Below are positions 17,673 to 26,355 of a stretch of DNA of 64,000 bases, in pieces (position 1 is the stretch's first letter; every line of letters begins with the position of its first letter). Both the position numbers and the translations under genes were made by a program. A model generated the notes under the pieces. It was not told the origin of the DNA, searched no databases, and saw nothing but the letters and a program-made list of their open reading frames with translations. This DNA comes from JAFDWI01 sp964544305 (GTDB taxonomy: Bacteria > Actinomycetota > Acidimicrobiia > Acidimicrobiales > Iamiaceae), in assembly GCA_964544305.1 (NCBI GenBank), contig CAZJAZ010000002.1:84820-148819 (forward strand). The letters are read 5' to 3'.

Positions 17673-17745
17673 TGGGGCGAGTGGGGATCGAACCCACGAC
17701 CAAGCGATTATGAGTCGCCTGCTCTAACCACTGAGCTACCGCCCC
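17673..17745 (-). tRNA. tRNA with CAU anticodon, probably Ile2
   Basis: A 73-base cloverleaf on the minus strand: acceptor GGGGCGG, D-arm TAGCTCAGTGGTTAGA, anticodon loop CTCATAA, T-arm GGTTCGATCC, discriminator A, no encoded CCA. CAU can be elongator methionine, initiator, or isoleucine-2 (lysidine-modified by TilS). The anticodon arm AGGCGACTCATAATCGCTT matches the E. coli tRNA-Ile2 arm as I remember it, and the initiator 1-72 mismatch is absent. Ile2 is therefore favoured over elongator Met. Confidence 0.9.
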
Positions 17746-17893
17746 TGGGAAAACTGCATGTTTTGCAAGCGGAAATGGGCCGCTAGAGCAATTTATCGTG
17801 CGAAAGACTGCTTCGAGTGCAGGCGATCTCTCAAACGCTGCGCCCTGATCGTAGACGAGGACACCGTCTTGGCTAAATACCTTGTGCGTCGGT

Positions 17894-18796
17894 TCAGCAC
17901 GTGCGCAGAATGTTTAGCAGTGTTGCCTTCTCCCCTTCGGTTACGCCAAGACGGTACTTCACGTGAATCGCCACCGTCTTGGATGCATAGGTGCAGTAGT
18001 ACGCGCGATTGGGAGGGAGCCATTCGTTGGCGAGGTCATCGCCTTTTGACATATTGAGGGATCCCGACACGGCCAGTAACACAACGGGATCATTGGCGTA
18101 ATTGATGCGTTGCTCTCGTGTCCATCGCCATGCGCCAAGTTGCCAGGCCGCATGTAAGGGCACGATGTGATCAATCTGAACTCTTGAAGCTTGCGCCTTG
18201 GCAAACGTGAAGGGCTGGCCCGAATACGGTTCGATGAAGGTGCCAGAAATTACGACACAATCATGTGTCCCCGGCCGAAAGGCCACATCTCGCAAGTCCC
18301 GTTTGAGAATGTCATTTCGTGTGTCACACCCATTGTGCCCCCAAAGGTTGTCATTGTCATCCGTCCACGCCGTTCCAAAGTCAAGTGTTCGGTCGTAGTC
18401 GTGTGAGAAATCAAGGTTGACAACGGGCAAAGAGGCCAGCATATTGCGCTCTGAGGATGCCGGTGACGGGTTCGTTGGAGCTGATGTTGGAGGCGGACGC
18501 GTGGGGGCAGATGTGGCTAGAGACGGTGTTGACTGGACGCGCGGCACGGCTGTTGTGTGCTGGGTCGTGGGTGGAACTGCCAGCAGCGACGACGTGCTCG
18601 TCCTCTTCGCTTCGCGCTGCTCGGTAGATCGCGAGACCATTTCTGATGATGCCGGCTGGGTTACCGGCGCCGAATCGGTTACGACGACCGTGTTCGTTGA
18701 GGGTTTTCTCAACGACGCAATGACGACAAGGGAAAACGCCAAGACTGCGAACACAATCTTCGCTTTCGTTGGCCACTTATTCCGTTTCGACATCAT
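17894..18796 (-). CDS. Exported or membrane-anchored HNH nuclease (DUF1524-like)
   Basis: A 300-residue protein. Residues 12-28 form one hydrophobic segment (signal anchor or signal peptide), followed by about 90 residues rich in Ser, Thr and Pro, then a C-terminal nuclease domain. The domain has the secreted HNH/DUF1524 pattern: GHNGCDTRNDIL, the core QIDHIVPLHAAWQLG, NDPVVLLAV, NMSKGDDLANEWLPP and YYCTYA. It would cut DNA outside the cytoplasm, for scavenging or interference; the DHIVPLH residues are the expected metal-binding catalytic ones. It starts immediately after the stop of the excalibur gene (TAG then ATG), so the two form an operon. Confidence 0.85.
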   Translation of the reverse strand: MMSKRNKWPTKAKIVFAVLAFSLVVIASLRKPSTNTVVVTDSAPVTQPASSEMVSRSTEQREAKRTSTSSLLAVPPTTQHTTAVPRVQSTPSLATSAPTRPPPTSAPTNPSPASSERNMLASLPVVNLDFSHDYDRTLDFGTAWTDDNDNLWGHNGCDTRNDILKRDLRDVAFRPGTHDCVVISGTFIEPYSGQPFTFAKAQASRVQIDHIVPLHAAWQLGAWRWTREQRINYANDPVVLLAVSGSLNMSKGDDLANEWLPPNRAYYCTYASKTVAIHVKYRLGVTEGEKATLLNILRTC

Positions 18797-19387
18797 CTAC
18801 TCGCACGCGACGCCGTCATGATCTCGATCAAGACCAGCACGATAGCCAGGATCGCCGGTGTGCAGTGGGGCCACACCCGCGGCACGAGCCGCGTCACAAT
18901 TCTTAAAATACACCGTCGTTGGAGGCGCTACGGGTCGCGCGGTCGTTGGAGGTAGCGGGCGCGGTTGCGTCGGAGGCACCAAAAGCGCCAAAGTCGTTGG
19001 AGGGAGTGGGCGGGGTTGCGTCGGGGAAGGAGTCGGAGCAACGGTGAGTAGTGGACCAGACGCTGCCGGATTGGTCGTTCCATCAGGGGTGGCACGCAAT
19101 GGACTCGCCGTCGATGGCTCCGTCGATGACGATTGACTGGTCGTTGTTCCATGGGAACGTTTCGTCTGCGAATCGATATTGCGAGCGATCGACGTGGGCA
19201 CGTACGTGCTTGCGACATGCACCGTCTTGGATTCAGAATCGACGGGAGTAACCGCCACGGCAATGTTGAGCAGCGCTAAGGCAGCGATCCATAATTTAGC
19301 CGACAATGGCCATGATCGGGTGTGGATGCTTTCGTTCCTTCGATCGGACCCACTTGATGGTGACGATGGGATTTCGTCATCTTTCAT
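18797..19387 (-). CDS. Excalibur-domain protein with N-terminal anchor
   Basis: A 196-residue protein from ATG 19387 (GTG 19402 is an alternative). A hydrophobic segment SAKLWIAALALLNIAVAV is followed by a long Ser/Thr/Pro linker that includes two copies of a TQPRPLPPTT-type unit. The last 40 residues form an excalibur calcium-binding domain: YFKNCDAARAAGVAPL and DRDHDGVACE, with paired cysteines and a DxDxDG loop. Excalibur domains occur on extracellular nucleases and cell-wall proteins. The gene ends directly against the HNH nuclease start, so a joint role outside the cell is likely. Confidence 0.85.
   Translation of the reverse strand: MKDDEIPSSPSSGSDRRNESIHTRSWPLSAKLWIAALALLNIAVAVTPVDSESKTVHVASTYVPTSIARNIDSQTKRSHGTTTSQSSSTEPSTASPLRATPDGTTNPAASGPLLTVAPTPSPTQPRPLPPTTLALLVPPTQPRPLPPTTARPVAPPTTVYFKNCDAARAAGVAPLHTGDPGYRAGLDRDHDGVACE
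18942..19025. repeat. Imperfect tandem repeat inside the excalibur gene
   Basis: Two copies of about 33 bp (18942-18974 and 18993-19025, period 51) begin GTCGTTGGAGG and end GGTTGCGTCGG on the plus strand. They encode the repeated proline-rich linker. A copy-number change would lengthen or shorten the linker without harming the domain. Confidence 0.7.
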
Positions 19388-19419
19388 GGGCACGTCTTGC
19401 ACATTACTGACGTGTGGAG

Positions 19420-19492
19420 CTCCGGGGGAGAGGCTCGAACTCTCGACCTAGCGGTTAACAGCCGCTTGCTCTGCCAACTGAGCTACCCCGGA
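19420..19492 (-). tRNA. tRNA-Asn (anticodon GUU)
   Basis: A 73-base cloverleaf on the minus strand: acceptor TCCGGGG with CCCCGGA, D-arm TAGCTCAGTTGGCAGA, anticodon stem GCGG/CCGC around CTGTTAA, T-arm GAGTTCGAGCC, discriminator G. CCA is not encoded. It lies just downstream of rpoD on the same strand. Confidence 0.96.
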
Positions 19493-19538
19493 TTGAATTG
19501 CGGTGGGCGACCATCGTAGCAGCCACGCCCCAAAACCT

Positions 19539-20669
19539 TTAGTCCTCGTCGAGATAGTCCTTCAAGATCGCCTTGCGTTGAGGCTGGCGAAGTTTCGCCA
19601 ACGTCTTGGATTCGATCTGCCGAACACGCTCTCGCGTCACTCCAAAATGCCGGCCAACTTCTTCCAACGTCAGCGGTGCTCCATCGGTGTCAAGTCCAAA
19701 TCGCATCCGCACGACTTGTTGTTCACGTTCGCTGAGCTGACCCAGCGCCTCTTCAACCGCATCGTTGAGCATCTGGCGGGCCGCCGAATCTTCCGGCGTG
19801 ATCGTGCCCATATCGACAATGAAGTCAGACAACATCACATCATCGCCGTCGCCAACTGTTGAATCCAACGACAGTGGATCTTGCGCGATGCGAAGAATTT
19901 CACGGACGCGTTCTGGAGACATGTCAACTCGCGCTGCGAGTTCTTCCGAAGTGGGTTCTCGTTCGAGTTCGGTATGCATGGCTCGCTGTGTCTTGAGCAC
20001 ACGGGTAATAGATTCCATCATGTGGACCGGAATCCGGATCGTGCGTGACTGGTCGGCAATCGCACGCGTGATGGCTTGTCGAATCCACCACGTCGCATAA
20101 GTCGAGAACTTAAATCCTTTGGTGTAATCAAACTTTTCAACTGCTCGCATCAAACCAAAATTTCCTTCTTGCACAAGATCAAGAAGGGGCATGCCGCGAT
20201 TCAAATAACGCTTCGCAATAGAAACGACAAGACGCAGATTTGCCTGAATGAGTTCGTCCTTGGCAAGTTCACCATCCCGGGCAAGCTTTTGCAGTCGGCG
20301 CCGCTCAGCGAACTCCAACTCGTCTGAGGTGCCCGCTGCTTCGTGATCGGCAAGACGAACCGATGCTTGTGAACCGGCCTCGATGCGTTTGGCCATTGCG
20401 ACTTCTTCATCTGCGCTAAGCAGTGGAACTCGCCCAATTTCGGCGAGATAAGCACGCACCGAATCGACCGATCCATCGGCAACTGCCCGTCGCTTTGCAT
20501 TGCTTGAACGTTGGATCCGACGAACCTTTCGCGCTTCAATTTCATCCGGGTCATCGGGGTTGGCAATCGCCTCAGGACCCTCTAAGAGATCGGGACGTGG
20601 GACAACCTCTCCGCTCCTGGCGTGACTGTCGACAGAATCGGACACCGTGGGCTCGCTTGACGCCGTCAT
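19539..20669 (-). CDS. rpoD: Primary RNA polymerase sigma factor
   Basis: A 376-residue group 1 sigma factor. Region 1.2 is at about 67-99 (SVDSVRAYLAEIGRVPLLS), region 2 at 139-215 (ANLRLVVSIAKRYLNRG, then a stretch ending STYATWWIRQAITRAIADQ for -10 melting and recognition), region 3 at 216-295. Region 4 is at 305-370 with the -35 HTH EEVGRHFGVTRERVRQIE. Region 1.1 is reduced to a short acidic tail, which is why the protein is shorter than many actinobacterial SigA. It lies 48 bp downstream of dnaG, the classic macromolecular-synthesis arrangement. It should direct housekeeping transcription; a second group 1/2 sigma elsewhere cannot be excluded. Confidence 0.96.
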   Translation of the reverse strand: MTASSEPTVSDSVDSHARSGEVVPRPDLLEGPEAIANPDDPDEIEARKVRRIQRSSNAKRRAVADGSVDSVRAYLAEIGRVPLLSADEEVAMAKRIEAGSQASVRLADHEAAGTSDELEFAERRRLQKLARDGELAKDELIQANLRLVVSIAKRYLNRGMPLLDLVQEGNFGLMRAVEKFDYTKGFKFSTYATWWIRQAITRAIADQSRTIRIPVHMMESITRVLKTQRAMHTELEREPTSEELAARVDMSPERVREILRIAQDPLSLDSTVGDGDDVMLSDFIVDMGTITPEDSAARQMLNDAVEEALGQLSEREQQVVRMRFGLDTDGAPLTLEEVGRHFGVTRERVRQIESKTLAKLRQPQRKAILKDYLDED

Positions 20670-20717
20670 CGACCTATCCGCCCGGTCACACGGATTCGAC
20701 TACGCACGTCACTCCGA

Positions 20718-22511
20718 TCATTTACTGCCCCCAACTTGCTGACTGAGCCATGTTACCAACTCGCGCTCGTCCACGAGGATACGGACCGGGTCAGCTTGGA
20801 GTTCTTCGAGCTTGAGCTTTAGCCAAGCAATTGCGGGCGCATACGAGAGCGGATCGTCGGCCTGACGAGCATCTCGCTCAAGTTCTCGAAGTTCATTTCG
20901 GCCAGCCTCGGCCACGAGTCGTGTTACGACATCAAGCGCTTCGGCGTCGGATGGCTCAACCGATACCGAGGCAATACGCTCTTGGGCATCGGGGCCAACA
21001 ATTGCCGCGGCCTCGTGTGCATCAAACGATGCTTGCACAAGTGCTTCGAATGCTTCTCGAAGGTGAGGGTCACGAAAAAGGGCCGGTGCAATGAGGTCGG
21101 CGACTTCCCCACCACCGTGAACCACGTGCCGCAACGCTTCAGTCTCAACGCTCGAGGCTGGTCGCCTGGGCCGCTGCCGTATGGGTGCCCCCTCCGACTG
21201 GTCGTTTCCCGGAGAATTTTGAGACGTGGGCTGCACATCACCTCGAGCAAGACGTGATCGCAATTGATCGGGATCAACCCGGCACCGGTCGGCAACCTCC
21301 ATGACGTATGGATCACGGACAAGCTCACTGGGGTGCTCCGCGATCACCCCGAGGGCTTGCTGGGCGACGCGGGCACGGCCCTCGGCCGATGAAAAATCTC
21401 CCTGTGCAAGGACTCGGTCTATGCGGTAGGCGAGAAATGGCCGAGCGTGATCGACCGCGTCTCGCAATTTCTGCGGATCGGATCTGGCAAGATCAGCAGG
21501 ATCTTCACCTGCAGGGAGATCAACCACCGACACGTCGATGTCATGGGTGTGCTCCCATGCATAGACCCGATCAGCCGCGGCACGACCGGCCGCATCCGGA
21601 TCAAATGCCAGCACGATCCGACGCGCAAACTTGCGCAACATTTTCACATGATCTTCCGTGAGCGCGGTGCCACACGTCGCAACCGCTCGATTCATGCCGG
21701 CTACTGCAAACCCGATCACATCGGTGTAGCCCTCGCAAATAATCACCTGATCATCATTGACGATCGAGGCTTTTGCCCAGTTCAGCCCATAAAGCACTCG
21801 ACTCTTGTGATACAGAGATGTCTCTGTCGTATTGCGGTATTTTGCACCGTCGCCACCGGGCAGGATGCGAGCCCCAAACGAAACTGGAGCACCCTGCGCG
21901 TCAAAAATGGGGAACAACACTCGATTGCGAAAGAAATCTTGTGTGCGCCCTCGACGATTAACAAAGACCAAGCCAACTCGCTCTAAAGCCGACCCAGAGC
22001 CACGCAAGGCTTGAGCAAGTGCGTCCCAGTCATCGGGTGCCCATCCCAGTCGATACTGCTTTACCAAGTCTGCGTCGAATCCACGGCTTCGCAAGTATGA
22101 GCGTGCGGCACCCGCATCGGGCGCCGACAAGAGCCGATCGTGGTACCACCCAACGGCGGCCTCCATTGTGTCAACTAACTTCGATCGTTCACGGCGGCCC
22201 TCCCCCTGGGCTTTGTCGTCATAACGCACCCGGACCCCAGCCGCGGCAGCCAGAGATTCGACTGCCGCAACGAAATCGAGGTGCTCCATTTCCATGCAAA
22301 ACGCGATCGCATCACCGCTCTTGCCACAGCCGAAACAGTGATAGAAGCCTTTGTCTGCGCTCACTGAAAAGCTCGGCGTTTTCTCACCGTGGAACGGACA
22401 GAGGCCCATCCACGAATTGCCGGTTCGTTTGAGAGCAAGATGACGACTGACGAGCGCAACGAGGTCGGTGGCGTCGCGCACCATCGCAATATCCTCGGCG
22501 ACGATACCCAT
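20718..22511 (-). CDS. dnaG: DNA primase
   Basis: A 597-residue primase. The N-terminal CHC2 zinc ribbon is at 38-62 with C38, H41, C59 and C62. The polymerase core has YGLNWAKASI and a TOPRIM site, VIICEGYTDV (E260) and LAFDPDAAG (D304, D306). The C-terminal helical domain (residues 440-597) should contact the replicative helicase. It makes RNA primers for lagging-strand synthesis. rpoD follows after 48 bp and ppdK lies upstream on the same strand with a 30-bp gap, so the three may share transcription. Confidence 0.97.
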   Translation of the reverse strand: MGIVAEDIAMVRDATDLVALVSRHLALKRTGNSWMGLCPFHGEKTPSFSVSADKGFYHCFGCGKSGDAIAFCMEMEHLDFVAAVESLAAAAGVRVRYDDKAQGEGRRERSKLVDTMEAAVGWYHDRLLSAPDAGAARSYLRSRGFDADLVKQYRLGWAPDDWDALAQALRGSGSALERVGLVFVNRRGRTQDFFRNRVLFPIFDAQGAPVSFGARILPGGDGAKYRNTTETSLYHKSRVLYGLNWAKASIVNDDQVIICEGYTDVIGFAVAGMNRAVATCGTALTEDHVKMLRKFARRIVLAFDPDAAGRAAADRVYAWEHTHDIDVSVVDLPAGEDPADLARSDPQKLRDAVDHARPFLAYRIDRVLAQGDFSSAEGRARVAQQALGVIAEHPSELVRDPYVMEVADRCRVDPDQLRSRLARGDVQPTSQNSPGNDQSEGAPIRQRPRRPASSVETEALRHVVHGGGEVADLIAPALFRDPHLREAFEALVQASFDAHEAAAIVGPDAQERIASVSVEPSDAEALDVVTRLVAEAGRNELRELERDARQADDPLSYAPAIAWLKLKLEELQADPVRILVDERELVTWLSQQVGGSK

Positions 22512-22541
22512 CAGGCCCTCGACGCACCCATCATGATTCGA

Positions 22542-25166
22542 TCACGCACCCAAGACGGCTTGGGCGGCTGCCAAACGTGCAATCGGCACTCGGTAGGGCG
22601 AACATGACACATAGTCCAAACCCGCACCATAGAACACGCGAATCGATTCGGGGTCGCCGCCATGCTCGCCACACACACCAAGTTTGAGGTGGCTCTTGGC
22701 GCGTCGGCCAGCCTTTGCTCCTTGACGAACGAGTTCCCCTACCCCGTCGGGATCAACCGTTTCAAACGGGTTGCGTTTGAGCAGGCCTCGTTCAAGGTAG
22801 AGCTTCATGAGACGCCCTTCGATGTCATCACGAGAAAAACCGAACGTCATCTGGGTGAGGTCGTTGGTGCCAAAGCTGAAGAAATCTGCTTCTTGAGCAA
22901 TCTCCCCGGCACACAAAGCAGCACGCGGTGTTTCGATCATTGTGCCAATGAGAATCTTGGGTTTCCGGGACCGACCTTTGGTTGCCTCCGAAATGGCGTC
23001 AGCCACCCACGAACGAGCCTCAGCAAGCTCAGGTCGAGAAATAGTGAGGGGAATCATGACTTCAATGATGGGCTTGCCACCCGCATCAATCCGGTCGATC
23101 GCAGCTTCGACAAGAGCACGCACCTGCATGGCATACAGACCGGGTTTGAGCATGCCAAGGCGCACGCCACGCACGCCGAGCATCGGGTTGAACTCGTGCC
23201 AGGAGCGGGCCGCTTCAAGCAGTTTCGCATCCTTCTTCGACAATTTGCCGGTCGCGGCCTTGATCTCGAGTGCCCCAAGATCAGGTAGGAACTCGTGCAA
23301 CGGTGGGTCGAGCAGTCGCACGGTCACCGGAAGGCCGTCCATGGCCTCAAGGATCTGTGCAAAGTCTTCCTTTTGAACTTGATGAAGTTCGTCAAGAGCT
23401 TTGGCTTCTGTGGCCGGAGTGTCCGCAAGAATCATGCGACGCACGACCGGTAGGCGATCTTCTGCCAAGAACATGTGCTCCGTGCGGCACAAACCAATTC
23501 CTTCAGCCCCATACGATCGAGCAACCGCGGCATCGTCGCCGTTATCGGCATTGGCTCGAACTTTCAGCTTGCCTTTGCGAATCGAATCCGCCCACTGAAG
23601 GATCGTGTCAAATTCGGCGGGCGGTTGCGCCGCGACGAGTTCAACTTCGCCAAGCACAACTTCGCCAGTCGATCCGTTGATTGAAACGATGTCGCCCTCT
23701 TTGAGTGTGGTCGCACCCACCGTGGCCGCATTTCCCCGGATCGCCACTTCTTCTGCACCGACAACCGCGGGAATCCCCCAGCCTCGTGCGACCACAGCCG
23801 CGTGCGAAACCAATCCGCCTCGGGCGGTCAGAATGCCCTGCGCGGCTTGCATGCCGTGCACATCATCGGGCGACGTTTCATTGCGTACCAAAATGACTTT
23901 GTCGCCTTTGGCCGCAGCGGTCACCGCACGGTCCGAATCAAATACCACTTTGCCCACGGCCGCACCCGGCGACGCGGCAAGACCTTTGGTGAGCACCGCC
24001 ACGTTTGACGACCCAAACTGTGGATGGAGAACTTGATCAAGGTGATCCGCAGTAATGCGCCCCACCGCCTCAGCTTTCGAAAGCTTGATTCGCTTGTCGG
24101 TGGTCATCTCGACCGCCATGGTCAACGCGGCACGACCGGTGCGCTTGCCAACTCGAGTTTGGAGCATCCACAGTTTGCCTTGCTCGATTGTGAACTCGGT
24201 ATCACACATATCCCGGTAGTGACGTTCGAGTCGATCAAATATTTTGAGCAGTTGGTCATGAATCTTGGGAAACAGACGTCCGAGTTCGTCAAGATCAGAG
24301 GTGTTGCGGATCCCTGCAACGACGTCTTCACCTTGTGCGTTGACAAGGAAATCACCATAGGGACGGTTTTCTCCGGTTGCGGCGTTGCGAGTGAAGCCGA
24401 CGCCAGTTCCCGAGTTGTCATCACGGTTCCCAAAGACCATGGCTTGCACGTTGACCGCGGTGCCAAGGTCATGGCTGATCTTCTCGCGGGTGCGGTAGGC
24501 CACAGCGCGAGGCGTGTTCCATGACGCAAACACGGCTTCGATTGCGCCGCGTAACTGTGCCCGAGGATCCTGCGGGAAGTCAGCTTTGGTCTTGCGTTTG
24601 ACGATTGCCTTGTAGGCGGTGCACAACTTGCGAAGTTCACCAACGTCAAGATCTGCATCACTCTTGGCGTTCGCGGCATGTTTCGCGCGTTCTAGTGGTC
24701 CATCAAATGCCTCGGCTTCAATGTCCAGCACAATTCGGCCGTACATAGAAATGAAGCGTCGGTACGAGTCGTAGGCGAAGCGCTCCTGGCCCGTTGCTCG
24801 GGCGAGACCTTTGACCGACTCATCGTTCAGACCAAGGTTGAGAACCGTATCCATCATGCCGGGCATCGAGAACGCGGCACCAGAACGCACGCTCACAAGT
24901 TGCGGATCGTCTGGGTCACCGAGGCGGCGTCCCATAGCCTTTTCAAGCTTGGCAACATGACGATCAATCTGCGCATCAAGTTCTGTTGGCCACCCACCCT
25001 TGAGATACTCCCGACACGCCTCCGTTGTGATCGTAAAACCAGCGGGCACCGGAAGATGCAGCACCGAGGTCATTTCCGCCAGATTTGCTCCTTTCCCCCC
25101 AAGAAGGTCCTTGAGCTTCATGGGCGGACGGCGGTATTTGTGATCGAAGGCGTAGACGAAGGTCAC
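22542..25166 (-). CDS. ppdK: Pyruvate, phosphate dikinase
   Basis: An 874-residue PPDK, interconverting pyruvate + ATP + Pi and PEP + AMP + PPi. GTG 25166 is the start: GGAGAG lies just upstream, and the protein then begins with the family-typical TFVYAFDHKYRRPPMKLKDL and KGANLAEM. The extra in-frame stretch up to 25337 is not family-like. The ATP-grasp domain covers 1-340. The swivelling phosphohistidine domain carries GGLVSHAAVVARGWG, and the C-terminal TIM barrel has LCRTEHMF, MLGVRGVRLG and FSFGTNDLTQMTFG. The Thr usually preceding Ser-His is Val, so regulatory Thr phosphorylation is unlikely. It is close to dnaG on the same strand. Confidence 0.96.
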   Translation of the reverse strand: MTFVYAFDHKYRRPPMKLKDLLGGKGANLAEMTSVLHLPVPAGFTITTEACREYLKGGWPTELDAQIDRHVAKLEKAMGRRLGDPDDPQLVSVRSGAAFSMPGMMDTVLNLGLNDESVKGLARATGQERFAYDSYRRFISMYGRIVLDIEAEAFDGPLERAKHAANAKSDADLDVGELRKLCTAYKAIVKRKTKADFPQDPRAQLRGAIEAVFASWNTPRAVAYRTREKISHDLGTAVNVQAMVFGNRDDNSGTGVGFTRNAATGENRPYGDFLVNAQGEDVVAGIRNTSDLDELGRLFPKIHDQLLKIFDRLERHYRDMCDTEFTIEQGKLWMLQTRVGKRTGRAALTMAVEMTTDKRIKLSKAEAVGRITADHLDQVLHPQFGSSNVAVLTKGLAASPGAAVGKVVFDSDRAVTAAAKGDKVILVRNETSPDDVHGMQAAQGILTARGGLVSHAAVVARGWGIPAVVGAEEVAIRGNAATVGATTLKEGDIVSINGSTGEVVLGEVELVAAQPPAEFDTILQWADSIRKGKLKVRANADNGDDAAVARSYGAEGIGLCRTEHMFLAEDRLPVVRRMILADTPATEAKALDELHQVQKEDFAQILEAMDGLPVTVRLLDPPLHEFLPDLGALEIKAATGKLSKKDAKLLEAARSWHEFNPMLGVRGVRLGMLKPGLYAMQVRALVEAAIDRIDAGGKPIIEVMIPLTISRPELAEARSWVADAISEATKGRSRKPKILIGTMIETPRAALCAGEIAQEADFFSFGTNDLTQMTFGFSRDDIEGRLMKLYLERGLLKRNPFETVDPDGVGELVRQGAKAGRRAKSHLKLGVCGEHGGDPESIRVFYGAGLDYVSCSPYRVPIARLAAAQAVLGA

Positions 25167-25382
25167 GGTCTCTCCAGGGGTATCGGGGGACGAAAGCCAA
25201 AGTGTTCTGGGTTCCGCCAGAAAGCTTTGGTGTGCTCCACACACGTGGTTTCGCACTGGGATCGCCAGAACGATGGGCGGTGGGTGGTTGGGCAAGCGTA
25301 GTTGGTCGCAACACTTGACGGCGGCACGCGACTGCATTGCGGCGCGCTACGTTGAGCACATGCGCGTACCCATTGGACCTCC

Positions 25383-26351
25383 ATGTCGTTGAGCAACGAA
25401 GTTGAAGCGTTTCTGAATCAGGTGAACGGGGCGAATCTTCCCCCACTCGCCGATCTCGGTGTTGATGCCGCTCGGCTCGGGTATGCCGCGCTTGCAGCAA
25501 CACCGGGTCCCGAGGTTGAACGGGTGCACGATGAGATCGTTACGAGCGGTGAGCACGGACCATTCACTGTGCGCTGCTATCACCCAAAGGGTGTGCACGA
25601 ACCAAGCGGGGTTCTGGTGTGGGTACACGGCGGTGGCTTTGTAGTTGGCGACCTTGAGACCGCTGACTCAACCTGTCGGACGCTTGCAAATGAGGCGCAG
25701 ATTGTTGTGGTGAGCGTTGATTACCACTTGGCTCCAGAACACCCGTTTCCAAACGCAATTGACGATGTCATGGCCGCGCTGCAATGGGTCGTTGACCATG
25801 CCGACGCTCTCAACGTGGACAGCACCAAGCTGGCTGTTGGTGGCGATTCCGCTGGCGGAAACTTGAGTGCGGTCGCCGCACAGCTCAGCCACGCAGGAGC
25901 CGGGCCGAAAATCGCTTTCCAACTCTTGGTCTACCCGGTGGTGGATCTCGAAGGTACCTATGCATCGCGAGATGAAAATGGTGAAGGCTTCTTCTTGACG
26001 AACGAAAACATGGTTTGGTTCGCGAGTCAGTATCTTTCGGGGCGCGACCCATCATCACCGCGCGTGTCACCGATCCGGGCCGTTGACCTTTCCGGGCTTG
26101 CACCCGCCATGGTGATCACCGCGCAGTTCGATCCGCTGCGCGATGAAGGGATCGCCTATGCGAACGCGCTGCGCTCGGCCGGGGTTGAGGTGGAACACGC
26201 TCATTTTGATGGGGAGATCCATGGTTTCTTCGATTTCGACTTTCTCCCCGATTGTGCAGTCGCACGATCAGGCGCAGCCGCCGCCATCATCAACGCCTTC
26301 TCCACACACTCGACATCTGCCGAAATACAAGAACCGTTACCGCAGAAGTAA
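25383..26351 (+). CDS. Alpha/beta hydrolase, hormone-sensitive-lipase family
   Basis: A 322-residue family IV esterase. The oxyanion motif is WVHGGGFVVGD, then SVDYHLAPEHPFP, the nucleophile elbow GGDSAGGNLS, the acid in ITAQFDPLRDEG and the histidine in EIHGFFDF. All members of the triad are present. It probably hydrolyses short acyl esters in the cytoplasm; no signal peptide is visible. It is divergent from ppdK across 216 bp, the longest gap in this part, and convergent with glyS with 4 bp between the stops. Confidence 0.92.
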   Translation: MSLSNEVEAFLNQVNGANLPPLADLGVDAARLGYAALAATPGPEVERVHDEIVTSGEHGPFTVRCYHPKGVHEPSGVLVWVHGGGFVVGDLETADSTCRTLANEAQIVVVSVDYHLAPEHPFPNAIDDVMAALQWVVDHADALNVDSTKLAVGGDSAGGNLSAVAAQLSHAGAGPKIAFQLLVYPVVDLEGTYASRDENGEGFFLTNENMVWFASQYLSGRDPSSPRVSPIRAVDLSGLAPAMVITAQFDPLRDEGIAYANALRSAGVEVEHAHFDGEIHGFFDFDFLPDCAVARSGAAAAIINAFSTHSTSAEIQEPLPQK

Positions 26352-26355
26352 CGGA

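Noticed and set aside
17758..18057. 99-codon plus-strand frame after the CAU tRNA
   Set aside because: It overlaps the HNH nuclease domain in antisense and has no supporting motif.
14266..19492. tRNA genes as integration (att) sites
   Set aside because: No integrase and no duplicated tRNA 3' end were found nearby.
25167..25337. 57-codon N-terminal extension of PPDK
   Set aside because: The family starts at the GTG 25166 segment TFVYAFD, which has its own ribosome binding site; the extension is not homologous.
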